Origin: an uncultured Anderseniella sp. | GTDB lineage: Bacteria > Pseudomonadota > Alphaproteobacteria > Rhizobiales > Aestuariivirgaceae | Reading direction: 5' to 3' | NCBI GenBank assembly: GCA_947488295.1 | Contig: CANKYU010000001.1 | Location: 620,001 to 684,000, forward strand | Length of the DNA: 64,000 nucleotides | Shown: one piece after another, positions 17,844 to 28,388 of the stretch | Layout of the letters: each line of letters opens with the position of its first letter | Position numbering within the stretch: the first letter of the stretch is position 1 | Program-made: the position numbers and the translations under genes | The notes under the pieces: model-generated | The model's input: the letters and a program-made list of their open reading frames with translations, nothing else | What the model was told of the DNA's origin: nothing | The model's database searches: none

Positions 17844-19580
17844 ATGAAAAAGCTGCTTTTGGCGTCAGTTGCGGTATTTGCACTGGGCGCTGCGGCTCTT
17901 CCTGCGCAGGCCGACATGGCCGCAGCAGAGAAGTGGGTAAACGACGAATTCCAGCCATCCGCGCTTTCGAAAGAAGACCAGTTGAAAGAGATGGAATGGT
18001 TCATCAAGGCGGCGGAGCCGTTCAAGGGCATGGAGATCAATGTGCTGTCGGAAACCATTCCGACGCATGAGTACGAATCCAAGACGCTGACAAAGGCGTT
18101 TGAAGAAATCACCGGCATCAAGGTCAATCACCAGCTTCTCGGCGAAGGCGAGGTCGTGCAGGCGGTACAGACCCAGATGCAGACCAACCGCAATCTGTAT
18201 GATGCCTACATCAATGACAGCGACCTGATCGGCACTCATTCGCGCCTGCAACAGGCGGTCAACCTGTCCGACTGGATGGAAGGTGAAGGCAAAGGCGTCA
18301 CCAATCCGGGCCTGGATGTGGAAGATTTCATCGGCAAGTCATTTACCACCGGACCTGACGGCAAGCTTTACCAGCTGCCGGATCAGCAGTTCGCCAACCT
18401 GTACTGGTTCCGCAAGGACTGGTTCGACAAGCCCGAACTGAGGGCGCAGTTCAAGGCCAAGTATGGTTATGAGCTGGGCGTGCCGGTCAACTGGTCTGCA
18501 TATGAGGACATCGCGCAGTTCTTCAGTGAAGACGTCAAGGAAATCGATGGTGTCCGTATCTACGGGCACATGGATTATGGCAAGCGCGCGCCTGACCTTG
18601 GCTGGCGCATGACCGATGCCTGGCTGTCCATGGCCGGTGCCACGTCTCCGGGCCTGCCCAACGGCCGTCCAATCGACGAGTGGGGCATCCGCATGGAAGC
18701 AGACAGCTGCAATCCGTCGGGCGCATCCGTCGCCCGGGGCGGCGGCACCAATGCCCCGGCGTCCGTGTTCGCCATCGCCAAGTGGGATGAGTGGCTGCGC
18801 AAGTATGCACCTCCCGGTGCGGCAGACTATGACTTCTACCAGTCGCTGCCGGCCCTGGCACAAGGCAATGTGGCCCAGCAGATTTTCTGGTACACGGCGT
18901 TTACGGCCTCAATGGTTGCGCCGAAATCGGAAGGCAACAATACCGTCGACGATGACGGCAATCCGCAGTGGCGCATGGCACCAAGCCCGCATGGTCCGTA
19001 CTGGAAAGACGGCATGAAGCTGGGTTACCAGGATGCCGGTTCGTGGACAATTCTGAAATCCACTCCGGTCGACCGCGCCAAGGCTGCCTGGCTTTACGCC
19101 CAGTTCGTGGTGTCCAAGACGGTGGATGTGAAGAAGTCCGACGTCGGGCTGACCTTCATTCGCGACAGCACCGTGCGGCATGATCACTTCACCAAGCGGG
19201 CGCCGAAGCTGGGTGGCCTGATCGAGTTCTACCGCTCGCCGGACCGGGTCAACTGGACGCCGACAGGTGTCAACGTGCCCGACTATCCGAAACTGGCGCA
19301 GTTGTGGTGGCAGAATATCGGTGACGTGAACTCCGGTGCGTTTACACCGCAGCAGGCCATGGATCGCCTGGCCGGTGAAATGGACCAGGTCATGAGCCGC
19401 ATGCAGGCCGCAGACGAACAGGCCAAGGTCTACGGTGGTTGCGGTCCGCGCCTGAACGAAGCCAAGGATCCTGCCGAGTGGCTCGGCAAGGAGAACGGCC
19501 CGGCTGCGAAGTTGGCCAATGAGAAGGAGCCAGGCAAGACGATTGCTTACGAAGAAATCGTCAAGCGCTGGGCGCAGTAG
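17844..19580 (+). CDS. glpV: Glycerol ABC transporter substrate-binding protein
   Basis: The 578-residue periplasmic binding protein has a clear Sec signal (MKKLLLASVAVFALGAAALPAQAD) and a strong GGAGGAG ribosome site 5 bases upstream. It is longer than typical maltose-type binding proteins (about 420) and matches the length of GlpV of the rhizobial GlpSTPQUV system. Residues 50-115 (EINVLSETIPTHEYESKTLTK, then FEEITGIKVNHQLLGEGE) give the extracellular binding-protein fold start. It heads the transporter operon and should deliver glycerol to GlpPQ. The rhizobial homologs define the substrate; here it is supported by adjacency to glpRDK. Confidence 0.88.
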   Translation: MKKLLLASVAVFALGAAALPAQADMAAAEKWVNDEFQPSALSKEDQLKEMEWFIKAAEPFKGMEINVLSETIPTHEYESKTLTKAFEEITGIKVNHQLLGEGEVVQAVQTQMQTNRNLYDAYINDSDLIGTHSRLQQAVNLSDWMEGEGKGVTNPGLDVEDFIGKSFTTGPDGKLYQLPDQQFANLYWFRKDWFDKPELRAQFKAKYGYELGVPVNWSAYEDIAQFFSEDVKEIDGVRIYGHMDYGKRAPDLGWRMTDAWLSMAGATSPGLPNGRPIDEWGIRMEADSCNPSGASVARGGGTNAPASVFAIAKWDEWLRKYAPPGAADYDFYQSLPALAQGNVAQQIFWYTAFTASMVAPKSEGNNTVDDDGNPQWRMAPSPHGPYWKDGMKLGYQDAGSWTILKSTPVDRAKAAWLYAQFVVSKTVDVKKSDVGLTFIRDSTVRHDHFTKRAPKLGGLIEFYRSPDRVNWTPTGVNVPDYPKLAQLWWQNIGDVNSGAFTPQQAMDRLAGEMDQVMSRMQAADEQAKVYGGCGPRLNEAKDPAEWLGKENGPAAKLANEKEPGKTIAYEEIVKRWAQ

Positions 19581-19607
19581 GGAAGCGCATTTTCTCCCGT
19601 GCGTGAT

Positions 19608-19640
19608 GAGCGGTCCGGCATTTCAGACGCCGGGCTGCTC
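19608..19640 (+). terminator. Intercistronic hairpin between glpV and glpS
   Basis: Arms 19608-19619 and 19629-19640 form a 12-pair stem with two G-U pairs. There is no T-run. Like the dppA-dppB hairpin, it lies after the binding-protein gene and could raise binding-protein mRNA relative to downstream genes. Confidence 0.5.
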
Positions 19641-19703
19641 CCCCATACCCGAATAATTATTTTAAACCTTGAGTCGGAACTCTAAGCGGCGGCAGGATGC
19701 GCT

Positions 19704-20783
19704 ATGGCGCTTGAACTGAAAAACGTGGGCAAGAAAGTGGGGGCGGATGTTCATATTCACCCGACCGACCTGACGTTTGAACCGGGAAGTTTCAACATTC
19801 TGCTGGGCACCACGCTTGCCGGCAAGACAACGCTGATGCAAATGATGGCGGGCCTTGAGAAACCGACATCGGGCGAGGTCTGGTTCGACGGCAGGAATGT
19901 AACCGGCACCGCGGTCCAGAAACGCAATGTGTCGATGGTCTACCAGCAGTTCATCAACTATCCCAACATGTCGGTGTTTGACAACATCGCCTCGCCGCTG
20001 CGCGTTGCACGACTCCCGGCCGAGGAAATCCGAACCCGGGTCGGCGAGATGGCCGAGCTGATGCGGATATCCGCCATGCTCGACCGCAGGCCGTCGGAAC
20101 TGTCGGGTGGCCAGCAGCAACGCACCGCCATGGCGCGCGCGCTGGTCAAGGACAGTGACCTGATCCTGCTCGACGAACCGCTCGCCAATCTTGATTTCAA
20201 ACTGCGCGAGGAAATGCGCGACGAACTGCCGAGACTGTTTGCGGAGCGCAATTGCGTGGTGGTCTATGCGACCACCGAACCGACAGAGGCGCTGTTGCTG
20301 GGCGGGCAGACCGCCGCCATGCACGAAGGCCGGGTTGTGGATTTCGGTCCGACCGGGGATATCTACCGGAATCCGTCCGGCCTGGAATCGGCCAAAGTTT
20401 TCTCAGAACCGCCGATCAACCTGGCCAGAGCTTCGGTCAAATCCGGCTGGGTGCTGTTGGACGAAGGCGTGTCGTGGAAGGCTGACAAGGGACTTGCCGA
20501 GGGTGAGTACACCATCGGTATCCGTCCGCATCACGTGTCGCCGGTGCGCCAGTCGACCAGGTCGGTTGTCATCGAGGGCAAGGTCAAGGTCGCCGAACTG
20601 ACCGGTTCGGAAAGCATCATTCACTTTCATGCGCATGATCATCCCTGGGTGTCCCTGTCGCACGGCGTGCATCCGTTCGAGACCGGCCGCTTTGCCCGGT
20701 TTTACGCCGACATGTCGAAATGCTTCTACTTTGATGCAGACGGACATCTGGTCGACCTGTCCCCAGCCGGAAAGGCGGCGTGA
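19704..20783 (+). CDS. glpS: Glycerol ABC transporter ATP-binding protein (GlpS-like)
   Basis: The 359-residue ATPase is of the MalK/UgpC type with a C-terminal TOBE-like domain (GEYTIGIRPHHVSPVR). The signature LSGGQ (residues 133-137) and Walker B LILLDEP are intact. Walker A reads GTTLAGKTT (35-43), lacking the usual GPSGxGKS form but keeping G-x4-GKT. The H-loop position holds Thr191 in YATTEP, where YVTHDQ is expected. It therefore appears to offer a good signature motif but a weakened ATP site of its own. It pairs with GlpT, whose defects are complementary. It is in one operon with glpV upstream and glpT 1 base downstream. Confidence 0.88.
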   Translation: MALELKNVGKKVGADVHIHPTDLTFEPGSFNILLGTTLAGKTTLMQMMAGLEKPTSGEVWFDGRNVTGTAVQKRNVSMVYQQFINYPNMSVFDNIASPLRVARLPAEEIRTRVGEMAELMRISAMLDRRPSELSGGQQQRTAMARALVKDSDLILLDEPLANLDFKLREEMRDELPRLFAERNCVVVYATTEPTEALLLGGQTAAMHEGRVVDFGPTGDIYRNPSGLESAKVFSEPPINLARASVKSGWVLLDEGVSWKADKGLAEGEYTIGIRPHHVSPVRQSTRSVVIEGKVKVAELTGSESIIHFHAHDHPWVSLSHGVHPFETGRFARFYADMSKCFYFDADGHLVDLSPAGKAA

Positions 20784-20784
20784 C

Positions 20785-21857
<1,073 letters not shown>

Positions 21858-21861
<4 letters not shown>

Positions 21862-22720
21862 ACAAGACCGTCAACCAGAAAGCCTGGTTCTTCGTCGCGC
21901 CGGTTCTGATCCTGGTGGCCTTCAACGCTATCGTTCCGCTGATGACGGTGGTCAATTATTCGGTTCAGGAGACCTTTGGCGACAACGTGTTTTTCTGGGC
22001 CGGCCTGCGCTGGTTCGAGGAAATCCTGCGCTCGCCACGCTTCCATGACGCGCTCGGGCGCCAGCTGTTTTTCACCGGCACCATCCTGGCGATAGAAATA
22101 CCGCTGGGCGTCATCATTGCGCTCGCCATGCCGCGAAAAGGACCCTGGGTGTCTGTCTGTCTGGTGCTGATGGCCATGCCGCTGCTGATCCCGTGGAACG
22201 TGGTCGGCGCCATGTGGAACATTTTCGGCCTGCCGGAGATTGGCCTGCTGGGCAAGACGCTGAACACCATCGGGTTTGACTACAACTATACCCGCCAGCC
22301 TGGGGATGCCTGGTTCACGCTCATCCTGATGGACGTGTGGCACTGGACATCGCTGGTGGTGCTTTTGGCCTATGCCGGTCTGGTGTCGATCCCCGATGCC
22401 TATTACCAGGCTGCGCGCATTGACGGGGCCAGCTCGTGGGCGATCTTCAGGTATATCCAGCTGCCGAAGATGAAGCGGGTTCTGACCATCGCCGTTCTTT
22501 TACGCTTCATGGACTCTTTCAACATCTATACCGAACCGTCGGTGCTGACCGGCGGCGGGCCCGGCAATTCGACGACACTGCTGTCACTTGACCTGGTGAA
22601 GATCGCACTGGGCCAGTTCGATCTCGGGCCGGCGGCTGCCATGTCGTTGATCTACTTCCTGGTGATCCTGCTGTTCAGCTGGATATTCTACACCGTGATG
22701 ACCAGAGGGGAGGAACAGTG

Positions 22721-22721
<1 letters not shown>
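21858..22721 (+). CDS. glpP: Glycerol ABC transporter permease 1
   Basis: The 287-residue permease is of the MalF/UgpA type with about six membrane segments. The EAA loop reads YYQAARIDGASSWAIFRYIQLPKM, and ILTGGGPGNST-like sequence (VLTGGGPGNSTTLL) follows, both standard for carbohydrate permeases. The ATG at 21858 overlaps the glpT stop and has GGGAGGGG upstream; the longer frame would start inside glpT. It forms the membrane channel with GlpQ. Confidence 0.9.
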
Positions 22722-23521
<800 letters not shown>

Positions 23522-23536
23522 ACAGGAGGGCATATT

Positions 23537-23863
23537 ATGGATGATGTTGTCATGTTCTCTGCCAAATGGTGGACCTTGCCGCTGGGCAAGACCTGGATGG
23601 CCTGGACACCGGCCACGGCCAGTTTCTTCCTGTTCATTGTGTTGGCCATTACTGTCATGGGCGTGTGGGAATACTATCGCCCGGGCGGCGATCCGCGCCG
23701 GGGCGTGTTTGCCATAGACACCACGCGTGGCGACCGGCTGTTCATCTCGCTGCTGGGTTCAGCCTTCATCTTCATCGCCTGGCTGTTTTTTGTCGGCTCG
23801 CCGCTGTGGTGGCCGATGGGCATTGTGGCTTGCTGGTTCGTGTTCGTGTTCCGGTATGTGTGA
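23537..23863 (+). CDS. glpU: Small membrane protein of the glycerol ABC operon (DUF2160)
   Basis: The 108-residue protein has three hydrophobic segments (residues about 27-45, 70-88 and 90-107) and a conserved WEYYRPGGDPRRG loop, matching the DUF2160 family found in GlpSTPQUV operons. It starts 15 bases after glpQ with AGGAGGG upstream. Its function is not established; position and conservation suggest an accessory membrane subunit. The rhizobial GlpU gives the name. Confidence 0.82.
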   Translation: MDDVVMFSAKWWTLPLGKTWMAWTPATASFFLFIVLAITVMGVWEYYRPGGDPRRGVFAIDTTRGDRLFISLLGSAFIFIAWLFFVGSPLWWPMGIVACWFVFVFRYV

Positions 23864-23876
23864 GGCAGTAAGGCAT

Positions 23877-24022
23877 TGTCATCCCGACGAAGGCTGGGAT
23901 TGTTTTACTTCGCTCACGCCAGCAGCCTTCGGCTGCGCTTTATTGCTGGTCGAACAGCTTGTCCGCCTTCGGCCGGCCGTTCTCCGTGCGTGAACTGATG
24001 TCATCCCCGTGAAAACGGGGAT
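23877..24022. repeat. Fragments of alphaproteobacterial intergenic repeat
   Basis: This stretch contains TGTCATCCCGACGAAGGCTG near 23877 and TCATCCCCGTGAAAACGGGG at 24001-24020, a self-complementary unit. Similar TGTCATCC-CCG units are widespread between genes in Alphaproteobacteria. No coding signal is seen. The segment between (23905-24000) holds only short GC-rich inverted repeats (AGCAGCCTTCGGCTGCG at about 23921). Confidence 0.55.
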
Positions 24023-24039
24023 TGAAGCCCTCTTTGTAC

Positions 24040-24112
24040 TGTCATCCTCGGGCTTGTCCCGAGGATCCAGATACGGTTGAGGTGGACCCTCGGGACAAGC
24101 CCGAGGGTGACA
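24040..24112. repeat. Long near-perfect intergenic palindrome
   Basis: Two 30-base arms (24040-24069 and 24083-24112) beginning TGTCATCCTCGGGCTTGTCC match with only two mismatches around a 13-base loop. This is the classic TGTCATCC...GGGTGACA alphaproteobacterial repeat, and in RNA it would be a very stable hairpin. It could end transcription of the glycerol operon and of the convergent gene, although no T-run is present. Confidence 0.8.
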
Positions 24113-24178
24113 ATTTGGACATGAAGCTAGTTTGAACAGTTGTTTGGGGCAGGGCCGCGGGGGCGTTCCCCGCCACTG

Positions 24179-25129
24179 TCATCTCAGCGCCCGGTTGAGA
24201 TCAGCCTCCCGCAACCGGCTCTCCCTGCGCTCGCGCCACGCTACGTAGCAGCCGGATCCGGCAATCATGGCCATGCCGGTGAACGACAACAGGTCGGGTA
24301 CGTCGCCCCACATCACCACGCCCCAGAAGGTTGCAAAGATCAGGTAGGAATAGTCGAACGGCGCCAGCCAGCTCGACTCGGCACTCTGATAGGCCTTGGC
24401 CAGTCCGATATTGGAGGTCAGGTTGAGCATGGAGCAGACCAGGATTAGGCCGGCAACTTCCAGGCTCAACGGGTTCCAGCCGACAAACAGATAAGGCCAG
24501 CTTTCGGCCAGTGCCGCCGGTTGCACGGTTTCCAGAACGGCGATGCCCAGAATGCCAACCGTGACAAAGGCCACCGAGACGCCCAGTGCGAGCGTCGCCG
24601 GGCTTTCCTCGCGGCACAACTTTCTGGTGGTCAGCACCGTGGCTGCGTAAAACAGACCGGCCATGACGGGTACAAGCGACACCCACTGGAACGAGGCGGA
24701 TGCCGGTTTGAGAATGAGCAGCGTTCCTGCGAACCCTGCCATAACAGCGACGGCGCGGCGCGGGCCCACATTCTCACCCAGGATCAGCGCAGACAGCACC
24801 GCCACGAACAACGGAAATACATAGAGGCCCGCCGCCACTTCAGACAGGCTGAGGAATGGAATGGCGCCGAAGAAGGACAGCATGGCACCGATGAGAAACA
24901 GGCTGCGCAGGGCCACTGCCCAGAACCGTTTCGGCCAGGCGGACCCGTTGCCCCAGATGAAGCGTGCCAGCACAAACAGCATTGTCAGGTTGCAGATGGC
25001 GCGCAGTGTCTGGAACTGCCACAACGACACATCGGCGCTGGCCAGCTTGACCAGCGAATCCTGCAGGGAGAGCATGCACAGTGAGCCCACCATCAAGGTG
25101 GCTGCCAGTGCCGGGCGATCTTCGGTCAT
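24179..25129 (-). CDS. DMT superfamily (EamA) transporter
   Basis: A 316-residue membrane protein with ten hydrophobic segments in two EamA repeats. The first starts with LAATLMVGSLCMLSLQDSLVKL. The first-repeat ending LYVFPLFVAVLSALILGENVGPRR and second-repeat FDYSYLIFATFWGVVMWGDV have the usual glycine- or acid-ended TM pairs. The substrate is unknown. It is a single gene, convergent with the glycerol operon across the repeat cluster and divergent from the deaminase gene. Confidence 0.85.
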   Translation of the reverse strand: MTEDRPALAATLMVGSLCMLSLQDSLVKLASADVSLWQFQTLRAICNLTMLFVLARFIWGNGSAWPKRFWAVALRSLFLIGAMLSFFGAIPFLSLSEVAAGLYVFPLFVAVLSALILGENVGPRRAVAVMAGFAGTLLILKPASASFQWVSLVPVMAGLFYAATVLTTRKLCREESPATLALGVSVAFVTVGILGIAVLETVQPAALAESWPYLFVGWNPLSLEVAGLILVCSMLNLTSNIGLAKAYQSAESSWLAPFDYSYLIFATFWGVVMWGDVPDLLSFTGMAMIAGSGCYVAWRERRESRLREADLNRALR

Positions 25130-25307
25130 GTGAAACCGTCTCCCAAGCGACGTTGCGGAACCTGTGACTAGATCAGCACCAGGCCACTGTGATCAAGCCT
25201 CAAATGGTGCAGACAGTGCACACCTTCCATGCACGTTATGCAGGTGCCGGCACGCGATGTCTGATTTCCGCTTGTGCGGATGACAACCGCCAAGGCACGA
25301 TGTGCGC

Positions 25308-26654
25308 ATGACGAAACTCAAGATCACCAACGCCGATATGATTGTCACCATGGATGCCGGGCGCCGCGAGATCGCCGGTGCGACTATCGTGATAGAGGAC
25401 GGTGTGATCACCTCTGTCGGGACATCCGACCAGGGCCAGGCTTGCGACGAGACAATCGACGCGCGCGGATGCGTGGTGACGCCGGGCCTGGTCAACACCC
25501 ATCATCACCTGTTTCAGACACTGACCCGCGCTGTGCCGGCCGGTCAGGACGCGCTGCTGTTCGATTGGCTCAGGGCGCTGTATCCGGTGTGGGCGCGGAT
25601 GCAGCCGCAAGACATGTTCGTGTCGGCACAACTGGGCCTGTCCGAGCTTGCCCTGTCCGGCTGCACCATGAGTTCGGATCACCTCTACATCTTTCCCAAC
25701 GGTGTCAGGCTGGAAGACACCATCGAGGCGGCGCAGACCGTGGGCGTGCGGTTCCACCCGACACGCGGCGCCATGAGCGTCGGCGAAAGCGACGGCGGCC
25801 TGCCACCGGACACGCTGGTCGAGAACGAGCTGGACATTGTGGAAGATTTCATCCGTGTCGTGGATGCCCATCACGATGCGTCGGACGGTGCCATGGTGCG
25901 TGTCGGCCTGGCGCCGTGCTCGCCGTTCTCGGTCAGCACCGACCTGATGAAGGACGCCGCCGCGCTGGCGCGCGACAAGCAGGTCATGCTGCACACGCAC
26001 CTGGCCGAGAATGACGAAGACATTGCCTATTCGCTGGAAAATTTCGGCTGCCGGCCAGGACAGTATGCCGAAGATCTCGGCTGGACCGGCGAGCATGTGT
26101 GGCACGCCCATTGTGTCAAGCTCGACGAGACCGAAATCGACCTGTTCGCCCGGACCAAAACCGGCGTGGCCCATTGTCCGTGTTCCAACTGCCGACTGGG
26201 GTCGGGCATCGCGCCGGTGCGCGAGATGTGCGATGCCGGCGTGCCGGTGGCACTGGGGGTCGACGGATCGGCCAGCAATGACGCAGGCCACCTGCTATCG
26301 GAGGCACGCCAGGCCATGCTGCTGCAGCGGGTGAAGCACGGGGCAAATGCATTTGCGGCGCGCGAAGCCCTGGAAATTGCCACGCTGGGCGGTGCGAAGG
26401 TGCTGGGACGGGGTAATGAACTGGGCTCCATCGAGCCGGGCAAGCGGGCGGATATCGCCATCTGGGATGTGTCAGGCCTTGAAGCAGCGGGTGCCTGGGA
26501 TCCGGTGGCGGCCCTGTTGCTGTGCGGTCCGATGAACGTGCGCGACCTGCTGGTTGAGGGCAGGCGGGTGGTCAGCGGGGGTGAGCTGACCGGTGTTGAT
26601 GTGAGGAAGATTGCCGACCAGGCGGGCGCCCGTGTCGCGAGGCTGATGTCTTAG
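25308..26654 (+). CDS. 8-oxoguanine deaminase-like amidohydrolase
   Basis: The 448-residue protein is of the TRZ/ATZ amidohydrolase family. It has the metal motif NTHHHLFQTLTRA (residues about 63-75), a THLAENDED motif with the next His, HAHCVKL, and GVDGSASNDAGHLL with the catalytic Asp. This set (TxTRAVP, CPCSNCRLGSGIAP, SASNDAGH) closely resembles characterised 8-oxoguanine deaminases, which make urate from 8-oxoguanine. Isocytosine or other pyrimidine-like substrates are possible for close relatives. The ATG at 25308 is preferred over a GTG at 25302. It is a single gene, 5 kb from the purine block; a decayed copy of its 3' end lies at 29149-29303. Confidence 0.82.
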   Translation: MTKLKITNADMIVTMDAGRREIAGATIVIEDGVITSVGTSDQGQACDETIDARGCVVTPGLVNTHHHLFQTLTRAVPAGQDALLFDWLRALYPVWARMQPQDMFVSAQLGLSELALSGCTMSSDHLYIFPNGVRLEDTIEAAQTVGVRFHPTRGAMSVGESDGGLPPDTLVENELDIVEDFIRVVDAHHDASDGAMVRVGLAPCSPFSVSTDLMKDAAALARDKQVMLHTHLAENDEDIAYSLENFGCRPGQYAEDLGWTGEHVWHAHCVKLDETEIDLFARTKTGVAHCPCSNCRLGSGIAPVREMCDAGVPVALGVDGSASNDAGHLLSEARQAMLLQRVKHGANAFAAREALEIATLGGAKVLGRGNELGSIEPGKRADIAIWDVSGLEAAGAWDPVAALLLCGPMNVRDLLVEGRRVVSGGELTGVDVRKIADQAGARVARLMS

Positions 26655-26669
26655 AGCCCGGCGACGGGT

Positions 26670-26846
26670 TCAGGTGAGAACAGGCCGCTCGCCGAAGATG
26701 TCACCTACGGGCACGTCCGGCGTTTCAAGCAGCAGGCCCAGGCCATGTTCGGGTATGTCGAGCGCCGGCAGTTGTTCAGCCGCAATGGCACCAAATCCGG
26801 TCATGGCGGCGGTTGCAACAATCAGGCTGAACAAAATCGGTCTCAT
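26670..26846 (-). CDS. Small secreted protein of unknown function
   Basis: A 58-residue product with a probable signal peptide (MRPILFSLIVATAAMTGFGAIAA), leaving a mature acidic peptide of about 35 residues rich in Leu and Pro. GGAGCC lies about 10 bases upstream. No family is recognised. A longer in-frame start at 26927 has no ribosome site. Confidence 0.5.
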   Translation of the reverse strand: MRPILFSLIVATAAMTGFGAIAAEQLPALDIPEHGLGLLLETPDVPVGDIFGERPVLT

Positions 26847-27107
26847 CACTTCAAGGGCTCCGGATAATTTCATTTGTCCATATGTGACGGCACGCGCAGA
26901 TAGAGTCCAATAGAACAGAAATGCCATATTGATAGAAATTGATTATCGCACCGGATTGTTGCCAGGTGATGTGAGCCATAGCGCCTGTGCGAAGCTGATG
27001 TCCGGTCCTGATAGGAAATCTCTATCAACTGTCCTTGCAACTGCGATTGGCGCAAACAACCCGAACCTCTCATATCGGTTGGACATAAACCGAAGGAGAG
27101 ATACGAA

Positions 27108-27530
27108 ATGTCGTTTGAGGGCGTTTGGACAGCCGAGATGTTTGGCCCGCATGGCTGGGACGGCCATGGTGTGCTGCTGCTGCAAGATGGTCGGCTGGCC
27201 GGCGGTGACAATCAGCAGTGCACCTCGGGCACATACGTGGTGCATGGCGAGGGCATCGAGGCTGAACTCATGGTGGATCACTATGACCAGCCCCGCACGA
27301 TCTTTGGCGACAATGCCAGAAAATACACCACCAGGCTTTCCGGCAGGCTGAAGGGCAGCGTTATCAGCGGCATCGTTGTCCGGCCGGACAGACCCGAGTT
27401 CGAGCTGCAGATCCGCCTGACCAGACGGATGGACCTTCCCGCTCATGACCGGGCTCTGTCGGGAAGGCCGGTCAGCACTGCCCGCGAAATCGATCCTGAT
27501 GACAATCAAGCGCTACCCGTCCTGCAGTGA
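27108..27530 (+). CDS. GrlR-like small regulatory protein
   Basis: The 140-residue product has the GrlR-family layout (name taken from the negative regulator of the LEE type III system). It starts MSFEGVWTAEMFGPHGWDGHGVLLLQDGRLAGGD, continues with GTYVVHGEGIEAELMVDHY, and ends with a loosely conserved tail. Such proteins fold as lipocalin-like small barrels; in non-pathogens they are common and of unknown role. No type III system is present here. AAGGAGAG precedes the ATG at good spacing. It is followed 29 bases later by the zeta-like gene, perhaps in one transcript. Confidence 0.65.
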   Translation: MSFEGVWTAEMFGPHGWDGHGVLLLQDGRLAGGDNQQCTSGTYVVHGEGIEAELMVDHYDQPRTIFGDNARKYTTRLSGRLKGSVISGIVVRPDRPEFELQIRLTRRMDLPAHDRALSGRPVSTAREIDPDDNQALPVLQ

Positions 27531-27559
27531 GACGCGGGGCTTAAAAAACGGATACGGAA

Positions 27560-27850
27560 ATGACAACCTGTGAAATTGAAGTGGCCACGCGCGGCCAGGT
27601 GAATGCACGCCGCAACTATCTGATGGGACTGTGGGCCGGCAGGATGCTCGGCATGGGCGACAGGGAACTGCCGGGCTATGTGCACGAGGTCATGCGCTCC
27701 GATTTTGAGGAGCCGGGACCCGGTGATGTGGTGCGCAAGGTGAGCCGCGACCTGGCATCGCGCGGCAGAAAAATCTCCGAGCAGGATGTGCTGAAGCAGC
27801 TGCAGACGATGGAGAAGAGCGTCCGCTCGGAGCTGTTGTCGACCGATTGA
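27560..27850 (+). CDS. F1-ATPase inhibitor zeta-subunit paralog (DUF1476)
   Basis: The 96-residue protein matches the DUF1476/ATPase zeta subunit over its four-helix core. Residues about 16-27 read NARRNYLMGLWAG where the family has EARRNKLLGLWAA. YVHEVMRSDFEEPGPGDVVRKVSRDL corresponds to the YAKEVVxADFEEAGDEDVxRKV family motif. The canonical N-terminal inhibitory region (about 25 residues before ARRN) is reduced to about 15 and its sequence differs (TTCEIEVATRGQV). True zeta blocks reverse rotation of alphaproteobacterial F1-ATPase. This copy keeps the fold but probably not the inhibitory helix; its role is unknown. A modest ACGGAA ribosome site precedes it. Confidence 0.78.
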   Translation: MTTCEIEVATRGQVNARRNYLMGLWAGRMLGMGDRELPGYVHEVMRSDFEEPGPGDVVRKVSRDLASRGRKISEQDVLKQLQTMEKSVRSELLSTD

Positions 27851-27881
27851 GGCCACGTCCCCGGATGCCGTGATCTTTAAG

Positions 27882-28388
27882 TCACGGCTTGCCGGCGACG
27901 CATTTTGACAGCTGCGCATAGCGGGCAAGCCGCTCTCCCGCCATTGCCTTCTTCGTGGCGCCCATGCACCAGTTCTTGTGCGCGGCGAACTTGAGCTGCC
28001 AGCGCTTGCCGGCATACCCGCACTTCTTCACCAGGTTGGTGTTCTGCTGCTGAATGGCGGCCTGTGCATACTTGTCGCATTGTCCGGCCGTCGGCTTGCC
28101 GCCGGTGGCATTGCAACTGTTGAGCGACGTTTTGCGGGCGCGGTCTTCGGTTGTCAGCATGGCCATGGTGACACCTTGCGCGCTGCACCAGGCGTGATGC
28201 TTCTTAAAGTTGGTGCTCCAGCGTCCGCCCTTGAAGCCGCAGCCCTTTTTCTTGGCCGCGTATGCGTCGGACACCGCGAATGAAGCATAGTTGTCGCAAT
28301 TGTGCTGCGGGCCTGCATTGGCAGCGCCCGCGCCGAGGATCAGCAGCGTGGCAGTTGCGAAAATTGCAGTCTGGGTAAGGTTAGTCAT
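27882..28388 (-). CDS. Secreted eight-cysteine protein with two internal repeats
   Basis: A 168-residue product with a signal peptide (residues 1-25, cleavage after ANA) and two copies of a four-cysteine domain. Copy 1 has Cys31, 50, 68 and 92; copy 2 has Cys104, 123, 141 and 163. Spacings are 19-18-24 and 19-18-22. Shared sequence includes C-D-x-Y-A at the start and a C-G-F/Y-x-G-x-R/K-W-x-x-x-F-x-x-H-x-x-W-C core. Two disulfides per domain are likely in the periplasm. I do not recognise a named family and no enzymatic motif is evident. It is a single gene, convergent with the zeta-like gene. Confidence 0.8.
   Translation of the reverse strand: MTNLTQTAIFATATLLILGAGAANAGPQHNCDNYASFAVSDAYAAKKKGCGFKGGRWSTNFKKHHAWCSAQGVTMAMLTTEDRARKTSLNSCNATGGKPTAGQCDKYAQAAIQQQNTNLVKKCGYAGKRWQLKFAAHKNWCMGATKKAMAGERLARYAQLSKCVAGKP

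Noticed and set aside
23870..24130. CRISPR array in the repeat-rich spacer
   Set aside because: Repeats are few, unevenly spaced and palindromic as a whole; no regular spacers and no cas genes.
26847..27107. Possible small RNA or riboswitch in the spacer before the GrlR-like gene
   Set aside because: AT-rich with scattered short repeats but no recognisable conserved fold or terminator.
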